A stretch of DNA of 64,000 nucleotides from Pinguiococcus pyrenoidosus (GCA_019677205.1 JAAMXY010000154.1:1-64000); one strand, 5' to 3'; numbered from the stretch's first letter, positions 1 through 9,570 are shown. Notes: generated by a model from the letters alone, not told the origin. Numbers and translations are program-made.

Positions 1-1659
1 CCGGAGCGAACAGCTGCGCTGTGTGCATCATGAACGATCTGGATCTCTTGGTTACGGACGTCTCTGCCGGGACGACTTACAACGCAGGCCCCGCGACGTT
101 TCCAGACCCCATCCCCGACGATGGCATCTACGGCCCGCCGCCTGCTTCGCACCGTCCTCCGTCGACAAGGATGGCCGACCGCGACGCCTTGAATACGATC
201 GAGGTATGCGCCAGTCTCACACTGATGCCTTGCTCTGTCTGGTCCGAAGCGGAGCGTCTCACCAAGCGCGGTTCTCCTCCAGAGAATCACCGTGCCCAAC
301 GTGCTTGCTGGGAGGGAGTACATCGTTTCCGTCAAGGGCCATAATCTAGTGTCGGAGTTTCCCACGCAGGATTACTCGATCGTGGCGTCCGGGACCATCT
401 CGGAATCAAGTGCCGTCCCCGTATCGACATCACCAAGTGCGCGACCGACGTTGCTTCAAATCACTTCCCCAACGGCAAGCCCCACTCCAGCGACGCCCAC
501 CAGGTCGCCCACCAGGTCGCCCACCAGGTCGCCAAGCTCGTCCAGCACTCTCGTGCCGACGCCCAATCCCACGATGTCGACGCCCAGTCCCACGATGTCG
601 ACGCCCAATCCCACGATGCCGACGCCCAATCCCACGATGTCGACGCCCAATCCCACGATGTCGACGCCCAATCCCACGATGTCGACGCCGTCCGAGGGGC
701 CCTCGAGGGCAACGCCGGTCCAAACCCCAACGCCATCGCCCTCTGTACAGCCCAGTGTCTACCCAAGCGTGGCGACGCGGGCTCCGTCGTCGTTCGGAAT
801 CCCAGAGTTCGACAGCTCCGCGTTCGAAGAGGGCCCGGCGCGACTGTGCCAGTTCTACGCGCAGCTGTTTTGGCAGAACGCCACAATGGGCCTCTCGAAC
901 AGCAGCGCCGCCAACTACGAGGCGCTGCTGCGAGAAGCCCTGGCGGAATCGATGGAGACAGTGCCGTGCGTCGACGGAGTCAGCGGCGTTCAGGTTGGGG
1001 AGTGGATGGCGGACGCCATTCAAATGGACCTGGAGCTCATCGCCGGAGCCTTCTTGGGCTTCGAGGCCACCTTTGCCTTGGGCAATGTGGTAGAGATGTC
1101 TGGTGGGGACGACAAGAGCGCCTGTCTCTCCCTAGGCGCCGAACTCCTGGAAGTGACGGACGAACAGGAAGGCCGTCTGAGCCGCGCGTTTGAATCGCTT
1201 TTGGCGGGAACGGACCTGGCGCCATTGGGTCTCTTCGCCTACGACGAGCTGCAGCCTGCCGACTGGACCTGTCGCTGCGCAGAGGTGCAGCGCTACCCGA
1301 CCTGCCTGGCGGACAATGGCAACGAGAGCTCGGCGTCGTCCAGCGTGACAGACGGTGCCTTCATCATCGGCGTGGTGCTGGGCTTCACACTGAGCGCGGC
1401 GGGCGCCGCCTACGGCACTTATGTGTTGATGAGCAAGAAGCGTCAGGCGCACTCCTCGGCCACCGCTCCGGACGCGCAGGTGACCCCTGTCCCTATCCCT
1501 GAGGCGCATTCGACGCGCCGCAAGTCGCGAGTTTCGGGGGCTTCGGACCACGCCACTCGAGTCGGCGCAGCGCCGCCGCCACCGCCCCTCAGCCGAAGAC
1601 CGGGCCCGAGCTCGATTGAGCTCGCCAAGGCCAACCGAGAGAACGTCCAGTTCTTGTAG
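1..1659 (+). CDS. Subtilase (S8) C-terminal part with Pro/Thr repeat stalk and membrane anchor, 5' partial
   Basis: The gene enters from the left edge. Exon 1..203 encodes an 'MNDLDLLVTD' motif and exon 283..1659 continues with 'AGREYIVSVKGHN', which together match the beta-sandwich domain that follows the catalytic domain in many subtilisin-like proteases. The catalytic triad must lie upstream of the window. Intron 204..282 is GT-AG and restores the frame (…NTIE/RITVPN…). After the beta domain come a Ser/Thr/Pro stalk with a tandem NPTMSTP repeat, a Cys-containing domain of about 180 residues, one transmembrane helix (around nt 1352..1428), a basic stop-transfer sequence and a short Pro-rich cytosolic tail. 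I infer a type I membrane-anchored extracellular or vacuolar protease. The family call rests on the downstream domain only. Confidence 0.7.
552..691 (+). repeat. 21-nt tandem repeat encoding NPTMSTP
   Basis: About six near-identical 21-nt units encode the heptad NPTMSTP in the stalk of the subtilase-type protein. It directly follows a shorter TRSP repeat at about 497..540. Unit sequences differ by single bases (aat/agt, tcg/ccg), so this is a young coding minisatellite and probably length-polymorphic. Confidence 0.85.
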
Positions 1660-2041
1660 AGCGGTTCCTTGGGACACTGAGAGTGGACAGCGGATTCACG
1701 TCTTGGAGAGCGCTTGGGGGGCAAACATTCTGGAAAGAGCGCTCAAGATCTTGCGATGGTGGAGATCCCCATATCTTGGGGAAAGAAATCAAGCGTTTTC
1801 GAACAGAAGGCATCTGGGACTGAGGTAGCATCGAAAGGATACGTCAGGCCTCTCCGTTTTGCGGCATGAAAGAGGCGCAGAGAAAACGCACCAAAATCGT
1901 CGCGGTCAGAGACTTTGAAAAATTTTGATGATTTTTTAGGGTTTTACCTATTGCCGCACATATTTCAGTTGATAGCGTACTGAAGACTTTAAACGGTGCG
2001 TGACAAATGCTAATGCTTGCCGTGTGCTTGCCTCGTCCTAT
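1660..2041. other. Convergent intergenic spacer
   Basis: This spacer lies between two convergent genes. Bases 1910..1990 are AT-rich. I see no gene or structured element in it; it presumably holds both 3' UTRs. Confidence 0.5.
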
Positions 2042-3403
2042 TCACTCCTCATTGTGCTCCGATTCGTCATCCTTCCTCTCCTTGTCTTCCTTCCAAAACC
2101 CAACCCTAATGCACCCCCTATGCGTGCTCATAAACTCATCCGGCGTATAGTCACGGATGCGATAGGACACGGGCATCGATTTTCCGCCATAGTTGCCTGC
2201 ATCCATCATGTCCTTAAAAGGAGGGCTCATCTTCGGGCTCGTCGTCATGCCGTCGATCTTGTAGATCACCTCATGATTCATTAGCGCCTTGTGCAACCCC
2301 GGGTTTCGCTTGTTGCAGTCGAGCTGCCGTAGAAGGGCACGCCGAAGCTCCTCCTTCATCGCTGTGGGCTCGACGAAGATAAAGCACAACCTTGTCATCC
2401 CGCAGTTGTACACGAATCTCTCCCATGCCGCATTGCTGATGTTGTTGATTTCGCCAAGATGCAAAGCCCAGATCCTCGTCGTGAACAGCACCTCGAACAG
2501 CAAGTCCAGCAGTTCGTCGCCCAGCGCGTTTTGACCTTGTAGGTAAAGTGCCTGCATCCACTGGTTGCCGCACAGAACGGAAAGGAGGGCACGCAGCTCC
2601 CTTGCGGATAGCCTACCCAGCTCCTTGCAGCGAAAGATCTCATATTCGTCATGAAGATGGTAGATATCTTTCAGCACCTCCATCGTCTTCGCTACGCAAG
2701 GACGAATGCCTCCTTTCTTGTTGCGCCCGCTACGCCGAAGCCGTCGTCCTCCTCCACCTTCTTCTCCTTCACCTCCTCCTCCTCGACCTTCTTCTCCTCC
2801 TACATCCGTATCCGCAACGTCCACGACCACACCAGGAAAGAAAGGCCACTCCGCCGTGCGTTCCACGCCTTCAGCCGACGCTTCAGCGATAGCTCCGGCA
2901 CCGCCACCGCCACCGCCAGCGCCGCTGCCACCGCCGGCACCAGAAGTGCCCCGCGACCGCGTCGCCCCAGAACGGCTCCTGCTCCGGCCCTTTCTTCCGC
3001 CCGGGCTCCGCCGGCTTTCCTTCCCGCCACTCTTTCCGCGCGCACCCTTCCGCTTCTTGCTCCTGCTCTTCCGCGCCTCATCATCGCCCAGCTTCCGCAG
3101 GCGCCTCCGCGGCGCCGGCGCCTCCTGCTCCGCGCCGTCGCCCAGTGCCCACCCCGCTCGCATCGAGACAAGAGACGCCGCCGCCTCCGTTTGCACCGCC
3201 ACGCGAGCTTCCGCTCCGCCCGCGTCCGTCACGTCAACCTCTTCAGCCATGCCAGTGCCTTTTTTAGCGCCACCTCGACTTGCCCCACGCACGGTTAGCT
3301 GCAAATTCGACTCGGAAGCCAAGCCAAGGCCGCCGAACTGCATGGATCCCACCACACCAACGCCCAAAACAAGAACACCCAGCCATCGGACACGCGCATA
3401 CAC
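2042..3403 (-). CDS. Intron-less secreted protein with low-complexity middle and LRR-like C-terminal domain
   Basis: An uninterrupted 453-codon ORF starts with a clear signal peptide (MYARVRWLGVLVLGVGVVG…). Residues about 60 to 230 are low complexity, rich in Lys/Arg/Ser and then Gly/Glu. The last 210 residues look like a folded domain with leucine-rich-repeat-like strings, for example 'QALYLQGQNALGDELL' and 'RIWALHLGEINNIS', followed by a tail containing 'HRGCIRVGFWKED'. I do not recognise the family; the repeats may be a short ribonuclease-inhibitor-like LRR domain. The signal peptide, the compositional switch and the well-folded C-terminus argue that it is a real gene. No intron is apparent, unlike most neighbours. 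Its function is unknown. Confidence 0.6.
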   Translation of the reverse strand: MYARVRWLGVLVLGVGVVGSMQFGGLGLASESNLQLTVRGASRGGAKKGTGMAEEVDVTDAGGAEARVAVQTEAAASLVSMRAGWALGDGAEQEAPAPRRRLRKLGDDEARKSRSKKRKGARGKSGGKESRRSPGGRKGRSRSRSGATRSRGTSGAGGGSGAGGGGGGAGAIAEASAEGVERTAEWPFFPGVVVDVADTDVGGEEGRGGGGEGEEGGGGRRLRRSGRNKKGGIRPCVAKTMEVLKDIYHLHDEYEIFRCKELGRLSARELRALLSVLCGNQWMQALYLQGQNALGDELLDLLFEVLFTTRIWALHLGEINNISNAAWERFVYNCGMTRLCFIFVEPTAMKEELRRALLRQLDCNKRNPGLHKALMNHEVIYKIDGMTTSPKMSPPFKDMMDAGNYGGKSMPVSYRIRDYTPDEFMSTHRGCIRVGFWKEDKERKDDESEHNEE

Positions 3404-3978
3404 TCATCCACCAAGTTCACCATTCGTACACGTTAACAATACAACTTTAAATATACAAATAATTTGTATGACATCAAACAAAAATGTTAGATAAATTAAA
3501 TCTCGTATACATTGATCATACAACACTATTAATAAATTTCTCAGTCGTATTACACATGTCACAAAAACATGAAACTAGATACTCCCTATCACATTTCCAC
3601 AAAACACAAATTCAACAAACCACAAACACAAACTAAACTCGACACAAAGCACAAAGCAAACACCTATATACGTACTCTTATATTTCACATTTACTATTTC
3701 AAAAACAGACGCATGAATTACTTCACCGCAACAACAACAAACAGCTACCATTCCGTATTTAAAATTGGATTCTCAGTCCATCCCTCTTCTTTCTTCTTTA
3801 TTACCATATTCTACACCACGATTACGAACCACTTGGGAGACCCCCGCCGCAGGCCTTCGACTTTTATGGGATGATGATTTTTTTTTAAACTTTGTGTCAT
3901 GGATTGCGTCGCAGGCGAAACCTGAAACGCAGGCGAACGCGCAGTTTTCCGTCGTCTTTGCATCCGAAGCCCATCAAG
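3404..3978. other. AT-rich intergenic region upstream of the LRR-like and miniprotein genes
   Basis: About 3420..3890 is strikingly AT-rich compared with the GC-rich flanks and holds many ACAAA/CACAAA runs. It separates two divergent genes and so probably contains both promoters. I see no ORF with coding character and no recognisable RNA. Confidence 0.5.
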
Positions 3979-4330
3979 ATGCTCTCCACTCTCATGGCGA
4001 AGGCCTCTTACATGAGCCGGCAGCTGATGGCGGAGGGGATCCGCCTCGCGCCTTGGTAAGCAGATTCCTCTGAGGGTTTTCAGCGCCGTTTCCCACGTTC
4101 AATCGCGCCTTGCTTACTTCGTTTTGCGCCTTTTGCTCTCTCGCGGAACGCAGGGCTCTTCCGGCGACCATCGGCGCGACGTGGATGGTGTGGCCGGCGC
4201 TGCCAGACGACTACAAGAGGTGAGCACCACGTCCGGATGACAGACGGACACGTCGCGTTGCGCCTCCGAACAAATGCCGTCCCCTGTCATCCATAGGGCA
4301 GTGGGCCTGCTTTCGGATAAGAGCGACTAG
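3979..4330 (+). CDS. 58-residue single-span membrane miniprotein, possibly a mitochondrial complex III small subunit
   Basis: Three exons, 3979..4055, 4154..4219 and 4297..4330, join in frame through GT-AG introns (gtaagc…gcag and gtgagc…atag) to a 58-residue protein ending at TAG. The N-terminus is amphipathic with few acidic residues, followed by a hydrophobic span 'ALPATIGATWMVWPALP' and a short charged tail. Size and layout recall the 6 to 7 kDa single-span subunits of the cytochrome bc1 complex (QCR10/UQCR11 type, with a Gly/Ala-rich helix ending in a Trp-containing loop). That assignment is a guess from architecture. The strong splice sites and the in-frame third exon support a real gene. 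Its stop lies 68 nt from the convergent exonuclease gene. Confidence 0.5.
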
Positions 4331-4397
4331 GCAGCGAAGCGAGGAAGGCGTGGCGTTGGACGAGGATGCGAAAGAAAGGGTCACGTAAATCCGTTCT

Positions 4398-5861
4398 TCA
4401 CGTGAATCTGCTCTTGACTTTCTCCGCCAGGTGGAACAGCTCGCTGTCCTTCAGAAAGGCAGACACCTCGTTAAGATACTGTGCCCCGTCTCGGATGGAC
4501 GCGATGGGGCTCTCTACGGACGCCGCGCTCTCTCCGGCGCCCGATGTTGTCGGCGCTCCTGGTCCGGGAATCGGGGGAACGGCGATGGAGTCGTCCAACC
4601 GCACCAGCCGCTGGCTGAGGAGAGCGCTCTGGCGTCCCTCCTCCAAGCTCAGGCTGATCGCCCGCTTCGAAAGCTTCACCTCCGCCGCCTGAGCGGCCTC
4701 GAGCACTCGCTCCAGCGTTCCGAACTGTTGAAGCAACGTCGCGGCGGTCTTCTTGCCCACGCCCTCGACGCCAGGAATGCAGTCGGAAGGGTCTCCCGTG
4801 AGCGCCAGGTAGTCAATGAGCTGCCGGGGCTCCACGCCGAATTGCTTCTCGATCTCCTGCGGCCCATACCACGTCTGCTCGGAGGGGTTGAGCTGCCGAA
4901 CCGGCATGACCTGGTCTCCCTCTGCATCGGTCACGAGCTGCATCAGGTCCTTGTCGTAGCTTAGGATGATGATTCTCGCGATCCCGGGGAAGTGGCCGCC
5001 TCGTGCGGCCCTCACATACGAGGCGATGAGGTCGTCAGCCTCGTGGGTCGGCGGCGGGGTCGCGACGGAGAAGCCGTAGTGCCGCGCCGCGTCCTTGACC
5101 AGGTCAAACTGCGGCTCCAAGTCGTCGGGACAGGAGCCCCGGTCGGCCTTGTAGCCCTCGTATGTCTGCACCCGGATCTGCAGCTCGCGGGCCTGGCCCG
5201 GATCCATCACCATCACCACCTGCATGTGGCTCTCGCTGGCCGCCGCGGTGATCTCCGGCAGCAAGACCTTGTGAACGGTGCTACAGAAGCCCGACAGCGC
5301 TTGCACAGGCGTTCCATCACTCCGATGCAGCGGTGGCAGCGCGTAGTACGAGCGGAATATCAATCCGGATCCGTCGATGAGCACCAACGCGTCCCGAAAA
5401 GACACCGAGGCATCCGCTTGCAATACGGAGGCTTCCGTGTCCTGGCGCTTTCGAAGCTGCGCCAGCTTCCGTTCTGCGTGGCGCAGTTGCAGCAACGCCT
5501 CGGGGACTTTTCGTGCGTCGGCGGCGCCGAACTTGCCGTCGCAGCTGTAGACAAACTGCTCCAACGCCGCAGCGTGGACGGCAGGTGCGCCACTGGGCGT
5601 ACACTGCAGCACCGGTAGCGCCAATTCCTCGTACAGCAGCTTCTTCACATCGGTGTTGCTTCGATGCGCCACTTTCCGACCGGCTCGCAGCTCCAGCTGC
5701 GCCACGAGGCGCTGAATCTCCTCTTCCATCATGTGGATCTCGCTGGGCTCCGGCGCGGCGGAGGCCCAGCGACGCCAGCGTGGCCTGCTGCGCAACATTC
5801 TGGGCGCGAACGGAGAGCTCAGACGAAGCAGCATGCTGAGGAGGAGAAGGGACGGGCGCAT
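4398..5861 (-). CDS. Organelle-targeted 5'-3' exonuclease (DNA polymerase I 5'-nuclease/FEN family)
   Basis: The ORF encodes a bacterial-type 5'-3' exonuclease domain with the family acidic motifs in order: 'LVLIDGSGLIFRSYYALPP', 'MVMDPGQARE…YKADR', 'EADDLIASYV', 'YDKDLMQLV' and 'TGDPSDCIPGVEGVGKKTA' (a helix-hairpin-helix type element). The polymerase domains are absent. I chose the Met at 5861 (an in-frame Met also exists at 5930) because it gives a signal peptide, MRPSLLLLSMLLRLSSPFAPRM, ending in an 'FAPR' motif typical of plastid precursors in algae with secondary red plastids. The region after that is a helical linker of about 130 residues. The likely role is removal of RNA primers or flaps in plastid DNA replication or repair; plastid location is inferred. 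Confidence 0.85.
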   Translation of the reverse strand: MRPSLLLLSMLLRLSSPFAPRMLRSRPRWRRWASAAPEPSEIHMMEEEIQRLVAQLELRAGRKVAHRSNTDVKKLLYEELALPVLQCTPSGAPAVHAAALEQFVYSCDGKFGAADARKVPEALLQLRHAERKLAQLRKRQDTEASVLQADASVSFRDALVLIDGSGLIFRSYYALPPLHRSDGTPVQALSGFCSTVHKVLLPEITAAASESHMQVVMVMDPGQARELQIRVQTYEGYKADRGSCPDDLEPQFDLVKDAARHYGFSVATPPPTHEADDLIASYVRAARGGHFPGIARIIILSYDKDLMQLVTDAEGDQVMPVRQLNPSEQTWYGPQEIEKQFGVEPRQLIDYLALTGDPSDCIPGVEGVGKKTAATLLQQFGTLERVLEAAQAAEVKLSKRAISLSLEEGRQSALLSQRLVRLDDSIAVPPIPGPGAPTTSGAGESAASVESPIASIRDGAQYLNEVSAFLKDSELFHLAEKVKSRFT

Positions 5862-6017
5862 CTTGAGCGCAGCTGGGCTGCCGAGCGAGGAGAGTGCGCG
5901 AGGCTGGCGTTTTGAATGCTGTCGAGCCATAAGGCAGCGGGATAAGCTTCGTCAGCTGACCCCCCGAATCCAGCGAGGAAGGAGACTGGCGTCGGCTGCC
6001 ATCAGCTCAGGTGCTCC

Positions 6018-6029
6018 TTTGGCGCCAAA
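6018..6029. promoter_or_regulatory. Palindromic E2F/DP-type site
   Basis: The sequence TTTGGCGCCAAA is a perfect palindrome built of two overlapping E2F/DP half sites (TTTSSCGC). It lies about 160 nt upstream of the chosen start of the exonuclease gene, whose inferred DNA-replication role fits E2F control. Function is inferred from the motif only. Confidence 0.5.
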
Positions 6030-6062
6030 TTCTGGTGTTGCTTGTCCGTAATCTAATCTAAC

Positions 6063-6807
6063 CTATCGGACTCGGCCGAGCGCATCTCCGTCCAAGCTGC
6101 CCATGACGTACAGGCCGTTCTCGTCCTCGCGCATGTTGATCACCCTCAAGCGGACGATGGTGGTCTCCTGGTCGCTGTATTCGTCCTCCTCAAAGCGCCA
6201 AAGATTGCGCGCCGCGTCGTAGACGTGGTGGGGCATCGCCACGCTGAAGATCGCCACGCGCACAGGGCCCACTTCCACCTGCAGACCCCAGCTGAGCACC
6301 TCGCTCACCACTCCTTCTACCACCTCGCCCACAAACGGCCTGAACATAATTGCGGTATAACTGTGGGAAACGAGAGCAGCGGGCACTTACGTCAGGCTTC
6401 TGGGATGAATTGGGTCTACCACTGCTTTGCGGCTTCACGTCCTCTCTGCCGTCGCTGCGCCTGCGACCTACCTTGCGTCATAGATCGCACATCCCGTGTC
6501 ATTATCTATCGCTCCCCTGCGAAAGATACTGGTGAGCGACCTGAGAGGGTTCTTGGTGCGCCGACAGATTCGCGTACTTGGCCACTGGTCGTGAGCCCGC
6601 CTTGGCAGCAGGATCATCACTGTCGACAGGCTCGGGAATGCCCACCGCGTACACGTCGACGACGTTGATCACGAAGCCGAAGCCGCTCAAGTAAGTCCCG
6701 CCGACCTCATCGGTGACAAATTCCTTGATGCGCGACTTCAAGTCGCGTCCGAAGGCGCTTGGCGGCACAAGGAGCTCGTGCTTGGCATTCTTGCGCAAGT
6801 AAAACAT
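6063..6807 (-). CDS. RPB7: RNA polymerase II subunit RPB7
   Basis: Two exons (6578..6807 and 6063..6360) join through a GT-AG intron (gtacgc…cccacag) to a 175-residue protein, close to the 172 residues of human RPB7. The N-terminal half has the family start 'MFYLRKNAKHELLVPP' and 'YLSGFGFVINVVDV'. The second exon has the conserved 'YTAIMFRPFVGEVVEGVV' that opens the S1/OB-fold domain, and the protein ends with 'YVMGSLDGDALGRVR', matching the RPB7 end GSLMDDYLG. RPB7 pairs with RPB4 to form the stalk of RNA polymerase II, which binds nascent RNA and helps initiation. The splice donor was chosen because it keeps the PV-x-Y-x-AI alignment. An in-frame ATG lies four codons upstream, but MFY is the conserved start. 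The gene is divergent from the cullin gene. Confidence 0.93.
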
Positions 6808-7148
6808 CGTCGGCCCCAAAGTGAAGGGTTGAGGGACGCGCGGAAAAGGCGTGGCAGCTTTGCTGTCAGCTGATATTAATTTTCAAAACTTCAAAATATT
6901 ATAATGATTATTTTTGTTTAGATAAATATATCCTAGTTTCAACAGACCACAAGTCAAATCCCTCCGCCGCGCCTCAAATCTCGTTTTCGGACGCTCTCGT
7001 TCGGACGCGCGTGCTGAGCCATCTTGCGCCCTCTGCGCGACTGGTCCAGATTCAGACAGCTTGTTGAGTGGCGAGGCTCTCGGTGGCGGAACTTGGGCTC
7101 CGAGGCGCGAGGCCGGCACGAATTCGGCGCGAAGTGACAGTCAATCGA
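6808..7148. promoter_or_regulatory. Bidirectional promoter region between RPB7 and cullin
   Basis: This spacer of about 340 nt separates two head-to-head housekeeping genes. Its core (6870..6960) is very AT-rich and starts with TCAGCTGATA followed by TTCAAAACTTCAAA (6882..6895), a string shared with other gene-upstream regions in the window. No ORF with coding character was seen. Confidence 0.55.
6882..6895 (+). promoter_or_regulatory. Shared upstream motif TTCAAAACTTC (copy 1)
   Basis: TTCAAAACTTCAAA occurs here in the RPB7/cullin spacer. The identical 14-mer is found at 51178..51191 before the KamA-like gene, and the 11-mer core recurs in reverse orientation near 56896. Its location only in gene-upstream sequence suggests a transcription-factor site. 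Confidence 0.4.
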
Positions 7149-9536
7149 ATGTCCAACAAAGTCTCGTTTCGCTTCCACTCTGCGAAGTCGCCGTTTGGCG
7201 TCTCAAGCAGCGTCAAGAGCTCGAAGAAGCTTGTGATCCAGCCGCTGAAAATCAAGCCGACGCTGCCGGCGCAGTTCGAAAGCGAAAGCTGGGAGAAACT
7301 CCAGAAGGCGGTGCGCGCCATCTGGAACTCGGAGAGAATCGACCAAAGTCGAGAGGAGTTGTACCAAACTGTGGAAGCGATATGTATCCACAGGAAGGGC
7401 GCGCAGCTGTACGAAAAGCTGGGCGCGGAGCTGGACGCGTTGATACACAAAAGCGTGGTGGGGGTGGACAGCACGCGCTTCCTGGAGTCGGTGAAAGATC
7501 TCTGGACACAGCACTGCCGCAAGATGCTGAACGTGCGGAACATCTTCAACTACCTGGACCGCAGCTATGTGATGCGGACGCCGGCGGCGTCGACCATCTG
7601 GGAAGTGGGACTCAATCTGCTTCGGAGCCATCTGGCGCAGCTCCGTTTGAATGGTCGGCTCATCGAAGACCTCGTCTTGCTCATCCGCAGCGAGCGCAAC
7701 GGCGAAGAGAGGCAGCTCGATCTCATGTACAGCTGCATTCGCATGATTGTGGCGCTGAACCTGTACCAAAGTGACTTTGAGCCGCAGTTCTTGGAAGAGA
7801 CGGCCTCGTACTACGAGGCGGAAGGGCAGGAGTACATCCAGAAGACAGACGTGGCGGGGTTTCTGCTGCACGTAGAACAGCGCTTGGTCCAAGAGAATGA
7901 GCGCATCCAGAACTATCTCGAGCAGCGGAGCCGGAAGCCCTTGATCACCAACGTGGAGAGCCATCTCCTGGCCCCGCATGCCGAGAGCTTGCTGGACCGA
8001 GGGCTTCACACGTTGATGGGGCAGAAGAGACTTGAGGACCTGCGTCGCATCTATAGCTTGTATCTGCGCATTGGGAGGCTGAGCGTGCTGCTTCAGAAAT
8101 TCACCGATGACATCAAGGAGGAGGGCACCAAGCTTCTGAACGTGGACAGTCCCGGGGACCTGGTGGCGAGACTGCTCGAGTACAACGACACGCTCAATGA
8201 CATCTTGCAGCACGCCTTCGAGAGCAACAAGGACTTTGCTTTCAAGCTAAAGACCGCCTGGGAGCACTTCCTGAACCTTCGGGAGACGAAGCCGGCGGAG
8301 CTGATGGCAAAGTTCTTGGATGAGAAGATGCGCTCGCAGAAGGGCCTCTCCGAGAAGGACGTCGAGGTCGTGCTGGACAAGGTGATGCAGATCTTTCGGC
8401 ATCTGGCGGACAAGGACGTCTTCGAGGCCTTCTACAAGCTGGGACTGTCGAAGCGGCTCCTGCTGCGAAAGTCTGCCAGCTACGATCTGGAGAGGAGCAT
8501 GATCGCGAGACTGAAAGGTGAGACTCGCCGGCCTGCTGCGGCGACGAAGGCACGGAGCGTCCCGGCTCTCATCCCTCCATTCTACGTCAGGGGAATGCGG
8601 GTCAGCGTATACGAACAAGCTCGAAGGGATGTTCAAGGACATCCACCTCAGCGACGACTTCATGGCGAAGTACAACGACTACCTTGAGAAGCAGTCGTGG
8701 GGCAGGCACATCGAGACCAAAGTTCAGGTTTTGACGACCGGATTTTGGCCAACTCACCCTCCGCAGAATGTGGTGCTCCCGCCCGTGCTGCAGGCAGAAG
8801 CTGATAAATTCGTCGCCTTCTACATGAAAACGTTTCAAGGTGGGTTGTCGCGCCGCAGAAAGCCGATGGCCTCTTTCGCAGGGTGGCGAACGGCCAATGA
8901 TCCCGTGCGCGGCGCTAACTCTTCGGATTCGGATTCTGTGAAGGTCGCCGTCTAGCTTGGCAGCATGGCCAGGGGCATTGCGTCGTGCTGGCCAACTTTG
9001 AAGCGGGGAGCAAGCGCCTAGAGATGAGCCAGTTTCAAGCCATGGTCTGTCTCTGCTTCAACAAGCAGCCGGAGCTCACCTTTCAGGAGGTTCAAGCCGA
9101 GACGCAGATTGAAGAGGAAGAGCTCAAGCGGACCCTGCAGAGCCTGACGCTGGGCAAGCAGAAGATCCTTCTGAAGCAGAAGGCCGGGTCCAAGGAGATC
9201 ACCGAGGACATGGGCTTCAGGTTCAACGACGCGTACACGAACCCGAAGACAAGAATTCACATCAACACGATCCAGCTCCGAGAGACCGTCGCCGAGGCGA
9301 ATAAGACGAATGAGGCGGTCCGGCGAGATCGGTTGCATATCATCGACGCCGCTGTGGTGCGGATAATGAAGACTCGGAACACCTATGCACACAACCTCCT
9401 GGTGCCGGATGTCGTTAGCCAGCTGAAGTTTCCCGTGACGATGAATCAAGTCAAGGCTCGGATCGAGAGCTTGATCGAGCGCGAGTACATGGCACGGGAT
9501 GAAGAGCAGCCAAACGTGTACAACTACCTGGCATGA
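7149..9536 (+). CDS. CUL4: Cullin, CUL4 type (scaffold of CRL4 ubiquitin ligases)
   Basis: Exons 7149..8517, 8591..8839 and 8956..9536 join in frame (GT-AG) to 732 residues, near the 759 of human CUL4A. The N-terminus 'KKLVIQPLKIKPTLP' matches the CUL4 DDB1-binding region, and cullin repeats follow. The splice junctions rebuild the cullin-homology strings '…KGECGSAYTNKLEGMFKD' and 'WQHGQGHCVVLANF'. The C-terminal winged-helix domain has the neddylation motif 'IDAAVVRIMKTR' (acceptor Lys near residue 678) and ends 'EEQPNVYNYLA', as cullins do. The protein should bridge DDB1-type substrate receptors and RBX1. The loop before 'WQHG' is several residues shorter than usual, so the second splice junction could be slightly misplaced. 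The stop lies only 34 nt from that of the convergent dehydrogenase gene. Confidence 0.93.
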
Positions 9537-9570
9537 AGGTAGAAAGCGAAGCGCCGCAGGCGAGAAGAAT

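Noticed and set aside
7203-8213. 336-codon minus-strand ORF inside the cullin gene
   Set aside because: It is antisense to conserved cullin repeats; composition typical of shadow frames.
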